64,000 nt of DNA from Nocardia puris. GTDB taxonomy: Bacteria; Actinomycetota; Actinomycetes; Mycobacteriales; Mycobacteriaceae. The translations under genes and the position numbers were made by a program. Below, piece after piece: positions 25,658-32,543 of the stretch. The notes beneath the pieces were generated by a model, which had not been told where the DNA came from, did not search any database, and worked only from the letters and a program-made list of their open reading frames with translations. Where the stretch lies: contig NZ_QNRE01000012.1 in NCBI RefSeq assembly GCF_003315035.1, forward strand, positions 160,256 to 224,255, in the 5' to 3' direction. The stretch's first letter is position 1; each line of letters opens with the position of its first letter.

Positions 25658-25765
25658 GTGTCTCCACCCCCACAGTTCGATTGGCGCCGGTTCTGGATCG
25701 CCGTCGCCGCCGCCGCGATCATCGCGCTCGGTGTCGCGATCGCGATCAACGTCTGGATCCTGTAA
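25658..25765 (+). CDS. Tiny single-pass membrane peptide 2
   Basis: A 35-residue ORF starting at GTG 25658 with an excellent GGAGGAGG ribosome site. The sequence is a short Pro/Arg head (PPPQFDWRRF), then one membrane helix ending NVWIL. It is the last gene of the operon, directly before a strong terminator. Confidence 0.55.
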   Translation: MSPPPQFDWRRFWIAVAAAAIIALGVAIAINVWIL

Positions 25766-25768
25766 CGA

Positions 25769-25807
25769 CGAAACCCGCCCCCAGCGCGAAGCTGGGGGCG
25801 GGTTTCG
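25769..25807 (+). terminator. Rho-independent terminator of the small-gene operon
   Basis: A 17-base-pair perfect stem (from CGAAACCCGCCCCCAGC at 25769 to its complement ending at 25807) around a 5-base GCGAA loop, four bases after the stop of the second membrane peptide. Confidence 0.85.
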
Positions 25808-25870
25808 TGTATCAGCACGCTCGTGGTCGGCGATGATGTCGGCAACCACGATTCAAAGGGGAACACCACC

Positions 25871-26275
25871 ATGAGGGCATTCGCCCTGGCGGCTCTGTCC
25901 GCCGCCGCGATCGCGATCACCGCATGCGGCACGAACGACACCACCACCGCCACCGCGTCGGCGGGCACCGACGACGAACTCGCCGCCGAGATCTCCCGCG
26001 AGGTGTACGGCAGGGAACTCGCCGACGCGAAAGCCGGCGAGGACGCCGCCCGCGCCGCCGCAGTGGAGGCTGCCGAAACGAACTGCCGGGTCATGCGCGC
26101 GCAGCTGTCCACCAACCCCGGCGAGGCGAACACCGCGGCGCTCACCAGCCTCGTCACCGAACTCCGTTCCACCGGCCTGTCCCGTGAGCAGGCGCTGCGG
26201 ATGATCCGCATCAGCGCCGACTACAAGTGCCCCGAATTCATCGGCACGGTGCGGGTTTTCGAGGCCAGCAGCTAG
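25871..26275 (+). CDS. Prophage-encoded lipoprotein, DUF732-like
   Basis: A 134-residue protein with a lipoprotein signal (MRAFALAALSAAAIAITACG; lipid-modified Cys about residue 19), an Ala/Glu-rich helical part and a C-terminal SREQALRMIRISADYKCPEF resembling the DUF732 domain of mycobacterial secreted proteins. It is exported and so could change the surface of the lysogen. ATG 25871 is preceded by AAAGGGGA. It converges on the tail-fibre gene with a 4-base overlap and has its own upstream space after a terminator, as expected for a lysogeny-expressed cargo gene. Confidence 0.75.
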   Translation: MRAFALAALSAAAIAITACGTNDTTTATASAGTDDELAAEISREVYGRELADAKAGEDAARAAAVEAAETNCRVMRAQLSTNPGEANTAALTSLVTELRSTGLSREQALRMIRISADYKCPEFIGTVRVFEASS

Positions 26276-27552
26276 GTGATCCGCACCCACGTGCTCGCTC
26301 CCGTTTGCACGGTGAGCGAGCTCGCCATCGCGGCCATACCCTCGACGGTGATGGCGTCGTCGTCGGCGACCGTGACACCGGTCGCGGTGACGGTGAGCGT
26401 GCCCGATCCGACCGCAGGGATGGCGATGTTCGCCCCCTCGAACAGTAGGCTGCCGTTGCGCATCAACCGCAGCCTGCCGTTGACGCTCGCGAACTGGCTG
26501 TTGTTGACCGGGATTGACGCTGCCACAGTCGCATTCGACTTGCCGCCGTTCGACACCAGGGCATGAGCCACCACCGTCGACCCGGGGTAGTTCGCAGTGT
26601 CGGCGACCCAGTTCGGGATCTGTGCGTAGGACGTTCCGAGTAACTGGGTGCCGTTCTTGGTCATGCCGCTGGGCTCGAACTGGATCGCGCTGACAACGGG
26701 CGTGTGGGCCTGCACCGACACCGTCATCACCGGCGCCGCCACGCCCGCGTCGGCATGCATCACGGGCGTGTGCGCCTGCGCGGCCACCGCCACCGCCGGT
26801 GGAGTAGACGAGCTGGCCGCCGTCACCGCCGGAACCTGCGCTTCAGCGGTCACCGCGACGACAGGCGGTGTGACCGCGATTCCCACGACGGGGACGTGCA
26901 CCGTCGCACCGGCAGTCGCTGCGGGCACGGTGATCTCGCTGGCCGCGAAAACCTCCGGCACAAGAGCTGCGGTCGTGAGCTCGGCGGCTGGTGCGTAGGT
27001 GGCGATCTGGTGCGCGGGGACCGCCATCTCCACGGCGACAGCGATCAAGGGCACCTCGATCGCCGACGACGCGCTCACGGTGGGCAGCAGCGCTTCGCTG
27101 TCGATCTCGATCGCGGGCGGGGCCACAGCGATGCCGACGATCGGCGGCGGCATCATCACCGCCACGATCATCGCCGGAGCCGACACCACCTCGGCGTCGA
27201 CGAAGCTGGGCGGCAGCATCTCCCACACCATCGTCGCGACCGGGGCCGGCGCGACCCGCGGCGTGTCCGGTGTGCGCGCGGCGAACTGCACGCTGGCACG
27301 CGGTGCCTGCACCGTCGCGTGCGACCGCACCACAGGAGCATGCGCCTGGACAGCGAACCCGGCGGCGGGCGCGCCGAATCCCGGCGTCACCCGAGGCACT
27401 GGCATGGCCAGCGTCAGTTTCGCTGCGCGGGCGCCGATCTGGCCCATCGCGGTGTCGGACCAGATCAGCTGGCCGCCCAGGTACGCGCGGGTGTAGCGGG
27501 TGCCGTCCCGGTAGATGCGCTGGATGGGTGCGCCGCGCGAGGAGATCCCCAC
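26272..27552 (-). CDS. Repeat-containing tail fibre protein
   Basis: A 426-residue structural protein. The N terminus (GAPIQRIYRDGTRYTRAYLGGQLIW) is a common start in actinophage tail-tip proteins. Residues about 45-290 are degenerate repeats of about 11-15 residues with pattern (A/V)P.(V/M)(A/T)V..(Q/E)(A)H.P (examples: VVAVTAEAQVPAV, VAVAAQAHTPVM, MTVSVQAHTPVV). The last 130 residues look like a globular receptor-binding or carbohydrate-type domain (YAQIPNWVADTANYPGSTVV). It is the final gene of the late operon. Confidence 0.7.
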   Translation of the reverse strand: MGISSRGAPIQRIYRDGTRYTRAYLGGQLIWSDTAMGQIGARAAKLTLAMPVPRVTPGFGAPAAGFAVQAHAPVVRSHATVQAPRASVQFAARTPDTPRVAPAPVATMVWEMLPPSFVDAEVVSAPAMIVAVMMPPPIVGIAVAPPAIEIDSEALLPTVSASSAIEVPLIAVAVEMAVPAHQIATYAPAAELTTAALVPEVFAASEITVPAATAGATVHVPVVGIAVTPPVVAVTAEAQVPAVTAASSSTPPAVAVAAQAHTPVMHADAGVAAPVMTVSVQAHTPVVSAIQFEPSGMTKNGTQLLGTSYAQIPNWVADTANYPGSTVVAHALVSNGGKSNATVAASIPVNNSQFASVNGRLRLMRNGSLLFEGANIAIPAVGSGTLTVTATGVTVADDDAITVEGMAAMASSLTVQTGASTWVRIT

Positions 27553-27565
27553 GTGCTGGCCCTGG

Positions 27566-28003
27566 TCAGGCAGCCGTCGCGGTGATGATGCCCGCGGCGT
27601 CCCACACGATTGAGAATGTGCCCGCGGTCGTCGAAATGTTTTGATCGAAGTCGACGTAGCCGATCAGCGGCCTCGTCGCGTCCGAACCCGGGCTCGAGTT
27701 GTAGACGATCGCGTAGCGGGCGGTGATGGTCGAGTTCGGCCAGCTCACGTCCGCCGCGTCCAACGTCAACGTGTTGGTGCCGGCGTTGTAGGTCGCGGTG
27801 CAGGACCCGAGCGTCGCGCCGCCGGCGGTGTAACCGGTGCCCGTCACCTCATTCGTGATGTCGCTCTTGTAGGCGTGGGTGTCCTGGTTCGGCGTGTAGC
27901 TCGAGGTGCAGAGCATCACCTTGATGACGTCGGTGTCCCAATCGATCTCCTTGTTGACGATCGAACGCAGGGCGAGCCCGTAAAGCTTTGCGCTAGCGGC
28001 CAT
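27566..28003 (-). CDS. Minor tail protein
   Basis: A 145-residue beta-rich protein with Thr/Asn/Gly-rich sequence (AGGATLGSCTATYNAGTNTL) and RSIVNKEIDWDTDVIKVMLC near the N terminus, a pattern shared by small actinophage and siphovirus tail proteins. Start ATG 28003. It lies within the tail-fibre cluster and probably contributes to the tail tip. Confidence 0.65.
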   Translation of the reverse strand: MAASAKLYGLALRSIVNKEIDWDTDVIKVMLCTSSYTPNQDTHAYKSDITNEVTGTGYTAGGATLGSCTATYNAGTNTLTLDAADVSWPNSTITARYAIVYNSSPGSDATRPLIGYVDFDQNISTTAGTFSIVWDAAGIITATAA

Positions 28004-28013
28004 TTCGGCCTCC

Positions 28014-28421
28014 CTATCCAGTCGTGAGATACAGCGTTTCGGAGTCGGGAGAGGGAATGGCGTCGTACTCGGTTTGGGTGAGGGCTTGGATGCGGGAGAT
28101 CCCGCCGCCGTTGCGCACCGCTGCGGCTTCCTGCTCCGGAGGGACCGGCAGTCCTTCTTGGATGCGCGGCCAGAGCCGGACCGGCGTTTCGGAGTCGGGG
28201 ATCGTGATCCGGTATTCGTGGGCGCCGACGCGCACGACGGCGGGGCCGGGATCGAGATCCGGGGTGGTGAGGACGCCGTCGACGGCCTGACCGTGCCACA
28301 GCTGCGTGGTGACCATGCCTGTGCCGTCAGCGGATTCGCGCAGCAGCAGCGCGGAGAAGGTGAAGACGGTGCGCTCGTCGGCGCCCGCGATCGACGAGAT
28401 CGGCTCGCTGATAACGGTCAT
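28014..28421 (-). CDS. Minor tail protein with phage fibre C-terminal motif
   Basis: A 135-residue protein ending ALTQTEYDAIPSPDSETLYL, a very common C-terminal motif of phage minor tail and fibre proteins (TEYDAL..DPxTLY). The central part is a beta domain (HEYRITIPDSETPVRLWP). Start ATG 28421 overlaps the previous stop (ATGA). Confidence 0.7.
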   Translation of the reverse strand: MTVISEPISSIAGADERTVFTFSALLLRESADGTGMVTTQLWHGQAVDGVLTTPDLDPGPAVVRVGAHEYRITIPDSETPVRLWPRIQEGLPVPPEQEAAAVRNGGGISRIQALTQTEYDAIPSPDSETLYLTTG

Positions 28422-28738
28422 GACGCCGCCTCGCTCGTTTCGAGCTCGGTGACGCCGAGCATCATCAGCGCCAGGGCGTAACAGCCCTCCACGTCGACGG
28501 GCGCGGCCGGTGTGAAGGACCCGGTCTGGCGCACCAGCTGGCGGGTCGCGCAGCCGCCATCCTCCCGCCCCGGATAGACGGACACGGACGGCCCGTGCAT
28601 GCCGATCGCCGGGGACACGACGACGGTCACGAACTCCCGCTCGACACCGTCCAGCACCCGGGGCGGGTCGAACCGAAAGCAGCGCGCGTCACCGAAAAAC
28701 CCTGGGACGCTGACGATATGAACAGACGCCTTGGCCAT
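28418..28738 (-). CDS. Hypothetical tail-region protein
   Basis: A 106-residue protein (MAKASVHIVSVPGFFGDARC). ATG 28738 shares its last base with the stop of the upstream Gly-rich gene (TAATG) and its end overlaps the next gene by ATGA. Sequence suggests a small beta protein; no family recognised. Position implies a role in tail tip assembly. Confidence 0.6.
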   Translation of the reverse strand: MAKASVHIVSVPGFFGDARCFRFDPPRVLDGVEREFVTVVVSPAIGMHGPSVSVYPGREDGGCATRQLVRQTGSFTPAAPVDVEGCYALALMMLGVTELETSEAAS

Positions 28739-29346
28739 TAGATGTCCTCTCCGATGTATTCCAGGACCGTTACGACACCAGCCGCGCCCGCGGCGCCGGC
28801 GCCGCCGCCACCGCTGGGGAATCCGCCGGGTTGTCCGGTGTCGCCGCCGCCGCCCGTCTGCGCCCACTGCCACAGCGCGGGGTTGCTGGTGCCCGCGGGT
28901 ACGAGGCCGGAGCGGCCGCCGGTCCGGCTGCCGGACCCAGCGCCGCCACCCGCTCCGGACAGCAGATGGAACGGGGCCAGGGTCACGGATTCGCCGTCCT
29001 GGCCGGCGGTTCCGCCGGCACCGCCGCGCATCCCGGCGACCAGGCCGCCCGCGCCGCTGTTGAGCCCGCCGCTCCCGCCGGGGACCACAACGTCCATGAA
29101 CTGGCTGGGGCCGCCGCCGCCACCGCCTGCCCCTCCGGCGCCGACCAGCACGCTGGTCGACGCCGGAATGTCGTCGAGCGGGATGCGTTCGAGTAGCACG
29201 GCGGCCCCGCCCCCGCCGCCGACGGCGGAACTTCCCGCGCCGCCGCCGCTGCGGATCAGCACGTCGAGACGGATCAGACGGTCAGGTCGTGTCCACACAT
29301 CCGACGTTGTGAAAACGTGCATGACCAGCACAATCCGTGCAGCCAC
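28738..29346 (-). CDS. Glycine-rich minor tail protein, short paralogue
   Basis: A 202-residue protein with a short head (VFTTSDVWTRPDRLIRLDVL) followed by a Gly-dominated body with runs of five or more Gly and an aromatic end (VVTVLEYIGED). It resembles the C-terminal two thirds of the neighbouring 29349-30530 product and seems to be a partial duplication. Such glycine-rich domains form polyglycine type II bundles in some phage adhesins; that is analogy only. Confidence 0.7.
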   Translation of the reverse strand: MAARIVLVMHVFTTSDVWTRPDRLIRLDVLIRSGGGAGSSAVGGGGGAAVLLERIPLDDIPASTSVLVGAGGAGGGGGGPSQFMDVVVPGGSGGLNSGAGGLVAGMRGGAGGTAGQDGESVTLAPFHLLSGAGGGAGSGSRTGGRSGLVPAGTSNPALWQWAQTGGGGDTGQPGGFPSGGGGAGAAGAAGVVTVLEYIGEDI

Positions 29347-29348
29347 AG

Positions 29349-30530
29349 TTACGCGAACCGTTCGATAATGTAGGCGACACCAGCCGCGCCCGCGCCGCCG
29401 CTCGCGTTCTCCGAGCCGCCTCCGCCACCGCCGGCCGGATAGGCGCCGGCCGCGCCTACCTGCACGGCGCTCCCGCCGCCGCCACCGCCGCCGCCGGTCG
29501 CGACGACCGCGCTTGGGGAGGTACCGGGCTGGCCGGTGATACCGCCGGGCGAGATGCCTCCCTGCCCGCCGAAACCACCCACGGAATTTCCCCCTATGTT
29601 GTTTCCGCCCCCGCCGCCCCCGCCGCCTCCACCTCCGTAGAGGTCGTGCGAGGCGTAGGAGCCGCCGCCGTGGCTGCCCATCGCCAGGTCGGCGTCACCG
29701 CCACCACCCGCACCGCCGTCGCCGCCGGGGATCATGCCGACGCCGCCGAGGCCTGGGTGGCTACCGCGCCCAGCGCCGCCCCCGCCGCCGATGCCGCCGC
29801 CGAGCCCCCCGCCGCCACCGTTGCCGCCGCCCGCGGTGAGCCACGGATCCTCGCCGACGGGTCCGAGGGTGGTGTTGCCTCCACCATGGCCGGACACCCC
29901 GTTACTGCCAGTGTTGGCCGCGCCGCCCGCGCCGCCTGCGCCGATCCCGATCTCCAGCGGCAGGAAGTTCCCGCCGCCGTCCTTCGGGAGTAGCGACGCT
30001 GGCAGCCTCATCAGGTGCACCTCGCCGCCGCCGCCACCGCCCGCGCCGCCGGAACGCTGGCCGGGCAGCGCGTCACCGCGGCCGCCGCCACCACCGGCGC
30101 CGGCCGCGATCAGGATGACCTCGAGGAACAGGACTCCCTCGGACGGTGTCCAGATCTCACCGTCGGTGAAAACCCATGCGTCGCCCTGGATGATCTGCGC
30201 TTGAAACGCGGCCTCGAGATCGGCGAGCTGCTGGGTGTGATCGGTGATGATCGGTAGATCAGCAACGTACGAGTTGTTCACGATCCCGAAGATCGCTTCG
30301 ATCACGGAGGCGAAACCGCCCAGGATAGCGGCGATTCCGCCCGCGATCAGCGACAGGATCAGCCCGATCAGCCCGCCGCCGAGGCCAGGCCAATAGCTGT
30401 CCGTTTCGACCTGCTGTTGCAGGTGTTCGGTGACGGCGTCCTGGGTGCGGCCGGGCATCCCCGGGATAGATCCACCCGCCGACGCGCCCCACTCGGTGCC
30501 GTCGAACCCGCCGCCGACGGGGAACGACAT
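29349..30530 (-). CDS. Glycine-rich tail fibre protein
   Basis: A 393-residue protein. Residues 45-95 hold a hydrophobic helical stretch (GLGGGLIGLILSLIAGGIAA), followed by AQIIQGDAWVFTDGEIWTPS and VLFLEVILIAAGAGGGGG, a motif common in mycobacteriophage glycine-rich tail proteins. The last 250 residues are about half glycine. The C-terminal VAYIIERFA is probably a trimer or contact end. It lies just after the lysis genes in the late operon. Confidence 0.75.
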   Translation of the reverse strand: MSFPVGGGFDGTEWGASAGGSIPGMPGRTQDAVTEHLQQQVETDSYWPGLGGGLIGLILSLIAGGIAAILGGFASVIEAIFGIVNNSYVADLPIITDHTQQLADLEAAFQAQIIQGDAWVFTDGEIWTPSEGVLFLEVILIAAGAGGGGGRGDALPGQRSGGAGGGGGGEVHLMRLPASLLPKDGGGNFLPLEIGIGAGGAGGAANTGSNGVSGHGGGNTTLGPVGEDPWLTAGGGNGGGGGLGGGIGGGGGAGRGSHPGLGGVGMIPGGDGGAGGGGDADLAMGSHGGGSYASHDLYGGGGGGGGGGGNNIGGNSVGGFGGQGGISPGGITGQPGTSPSAVVATGGGGGGGGSAVQVGAAGAYPAGGGGGGSENASGGAGAAGVAYIIERFA

Positions 30531-30531
30531 C

Positions 30532-30819
30532 TCAGATCTCCTCGGCGAGCTCCGGCGGGATCACGACAGGGCTCGGCGGCGGTACCAGCCCGGCGCGGCG
30601 CATCGCGTCGCACAGGTCGTCGGCGTACCGGCGCAGCTGCCGAATAACCTTGGCGGCCGCGCGGAACCGCTGCTGCTCGTCCTTCTGCTGCTGCTCGAGC
30701 TCTTCCACCCGCTCACGGAGGCGTTTCACCTCGCGCGCCTGGTGCGCGGTCCATGCCGTGATCACCATCGCGAACGCTGCTCCCAGCGCCTGGATCACCT
30801 CGGCGGTCAACCACGTCAC
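30532..30819 (-). CDS. Holin-like small membrane protein with coiled coil
   Basis: A 95-residue protein with one N-terminal membrane helix (VIQALGAAFAMVITAW), then a coiled coil (EVKRLRERVEELEQQQKDEQ) and a charged C terminus. It follows the two-helix holin candidate with an ATGA overlap. Such pairs in actinophages are annotated as holin and holin-like or antiholin proteins; which one forms the lesion is undetermined. Confidence 0.65.
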   Translation of the reverse strand: MTWLTAEVIQALGAAFAMVITAWTAHQAREVKRLRERVEELEQQQKDEQQRFRAAAKVIRQLRRYADDLCDAMRRAGLVPPPSPVVIPPELAEEI

Positions 30820-31103
30820 GACCGATCACCACCCTCAGTGTTGTCGCGCGGCGGCACCCACGGCAGCGTCGGGTCGGTGCCGAGAATCCCGCCCTTGTCG
30901 TACGGGCGCCACGGGGTGACCTTCGACCGCGCGGACGCCATGACGCCGCCGCCGACGAGCACGCCGACGATGCCGACGACGAGATCGGCTGTGCTGGAGT
31001 CGATCACGCCGCGGGCGAGCAGGTAGGCGACGAGCAGCGCGACTGCGGGCCCGACGCGGGTGAGGAGTGGTTCGTCAGCGAGGAGCTGACGTAGCCGGTT
31101 CAC
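30816..31103 (-). CDS. Holin candidate
   Basis: A 95-residue protein with two membrane helices (VGPAVALLVAYLLARGVI and ADLVVGIVGVLVGGGVMASA) separated by DSST, then a hydrophilic tail. It starts at GTG 31103, which overlaps the lysin C-terminal ORF stop (GTGA). Position immediately after the endolysin and the two-helix plan support a class II holin. Confidence 0.7.
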   Translation of the reverse strand: MNRLRQLLADEPLLTRVGPAVALLVAYLLARGVIDSSTADLVVGIVGVLVGGGVMASARSKVTPWRPYDKGGILGTDPTLPWVPPRDNTEGGDRS

Positions 31104-31573
31104 CGCGACTCCCGCAGCAGCCGCAGGATCTCGTCGGTGTTCCGGCGCGCCAGCGTCGCCTCCCGGTAGGTGGCGAGCACGTACGAGATCAGGGAGCCGC
31201 GACGCGCCTTGTTCGTCGAGTCCGGCTTCTGGTCGGGGTCGTCCTTGCCGTCGAGCAGGTCGACCTGATTGACGAACCCATCCCATACGACTTCGTTCCA
31301 GATGTCGGCGAGACCGGCGCGCGTCCAGAGTTCGCCGTCCCGCACGTTGTAGAAGATCTTCTGGAACGCTTTCCGCACCTGGTGCGGGACGCCGATCTGG
31401 TGGTGAATTTCGGCGAGCCGATTGTCAGACATGTTGTCTCCCGGTGGATTCGGGCCCGGAGTCGGGCCGTCGAGGATTCGTTGGACATCGCGGCGGAACG
31501 CGTTCATGTCGATGCCGAAGGGGTCGATCTTCCCCTCGCTGCTGTATTCCTTGTGGCCGACGACGTCGCCCAT
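31100..31573 (-). CDS. Endolysin, C-terminal ORF
   Basis: A 157-residue reading frame that begins MGDVVGHKEYSSEGKIDP. The GHKEY...K.D block is normally the last part of an Amidase_2 catalytic domain, supplying the catalytic Lys and a zinc-binding Asp. The remainder is a helical domain (AEIHHQIGVPHQVRKAFQKI, ARRNTDEILRLLRESR), probably for cell-wall binding. Its ATG shares one base with the stop of the N-terminal ORF (TGATG). It is therefore either a coupled second chain of a two-chain lysin or the product of a one-base deletion. Confidence 0.7.
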   Translation of the reverse strand: MGDVVGHKEYSSEGKIDPFGIDMNAFRRDVQRILDGPTPGPNPPGDNMSDNRLAEIHHQIGVPHQVRKAFQKIFYNVRDGELWTRAGLADIWNEVVWDGFVNQVDLLDGKDDPDQKPDSTNKARRGSLISYVLATYREATLARRNTDEILRLLRESR

Positions 31574-32010
31574 CAGGCGGCCCTCCGTCCCAGGCGGCGC
31601 ATGATCGCAGCGCAGCCCCGCTTGTAGGCGTCGAGCTGGACGGCCGGCCATTCCTGGCCGACGCCGTTGTTGACGGCCTCGATGCCGATCGTGTGGAAAT
31701 TGGCGTTGTTCGTGGGCCAGCCAGGCCAGGAGCCGCGGCCGGCGTGCCAGCACACGCCCGCCGCGATCACCCGGAACAGGCCGTCGCGCTCGAGAACGAG
31801 CTGCGCGAGCGGGCCCGGCAGGCCGGGGCGGCCGTTCTGCACAATGCGCCAGTCGTTCGCGCCGCCGCCCGCGGTGTGGTGGCAGATGATCCCGCGGATG
31901 TCGAGGAAGTCGCCGTGCCCGCGCTGCAGCCAGCCGTCGTGTTCCAGGACCCGAAGTCCCTCGGCGCGCAGCACATCTGCGAGCCAGACCGGGTCACCCC
32001 TCCATGTCAT
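31573..32010 (-). CDS. Endolysin, N-terminal Amidase_2 ORF
   Basis: A 145-residue N-acetylmuramoyl-L-alanine amidase domain. Zinc ligands are visible in IICHHTAGGG and VCWHAGRGSW, with GIEAVNNGVGQEWPAVQLDA typical of the fold. It ends abruptly at RRLGRRAA, before the GHKEY block, which continues in the -1 frame in the next ORF. ATG 32010 overlaps the previous gene by 17 bases. It cleaves the bond between MurNAc and the stem peptide if the catalytic site is completed by the second chain. Confidence 0.8.
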   Translation of the reverse strand: MTWRGDPVWLADVLRAEGLRVLEHDGWLQRGHGDFLDIRGIICHHTAGGGANDWRIVQNGRPGLPGPLAQLVLERDGLFRVIAAGVCWHAGRGSWPGWPTNNANFHTIGIEAVNNGVGQEWPAVQLDAYKRGCAAIMRRLGRRAA

Positions 32011-32527
32011 CGGCTGCCTCCTTCTGTCGTGCGGCCTCGGCCTTGTTGGTGAGGTCTCTGATGGCCGCGAGGTACTCCGGGATCGCGGCGGCCGCTTCGG
32101 CCGCCATCTGCGCGCGCAGTTCCGGGTCGGTGGTGGTGGTGATCCGGCGCTCCATGGCCGGGTCGACGGCGGCGAGCATCTGGCGCAGCTGTTCGGCCGT
32201 CCGCGCATCGCCGGTCGGCGCCGCCGCCGCGCCCTGCGTGGTCGCCGCGTCGGCGGTGGCCTGGTGCGCGGCTTCGTATTTCGCGCGGCTGACCCACGTT
32301 TGCGGTGCGAGCCACCCTGCCTCCGGATGGTCGGTGGAGGCGATGGGCAGTTCCTCCATCGCGTCGGGGTGCAGGCGCACGCCGCGCCGCAGCAGGGCCC
32401 GCGCCCACTTCTCGCGGACGCGGGGATGGATCGGGACGAGCACCCCGTCGTTCTGGCCGGGGAATGCGTCGAGGATCGCGGTCAGCATGGTCAGCTGGTC
32501 CGCGCCTTGGTAGAAGACGGGATGCAC
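31994..32527 (-). CDS. Phage tail-region protein (DUF2744-like)
   Basis: A 177-residue protein: HPVFYQGADQLTMLTAILDA, VLVPIHPRVREKWARALLRR and TDHPEAGWLAPQTWVSRAKY, then a long helical, Ala/Glu-rich tail. This is the kind of conserved unknown found between tail genes and lysin in actinophages (DUF2744-like, by memory). Start GTG 32527 follows AAGGAG. Confidence 0.65.
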   Translation of the reverse strand: MHPVFYQGADQLTMLTAILDAFPGQNDGVLVPIHPRVREKWARALLRRGVRLHPDAMEELPIASTDHPEAGWLAPQTWVSRAKYEAAHQATADAATTQGAAAAPTGDARTAEQLRQMLAAVDPAMERRITTTTDPELRAQMAAEAAAAIPEYLAAIRDLTNKAEAARQKEAADDMEG

Positions 32528-32543
32528 TGCGCTCCTTACCAAT

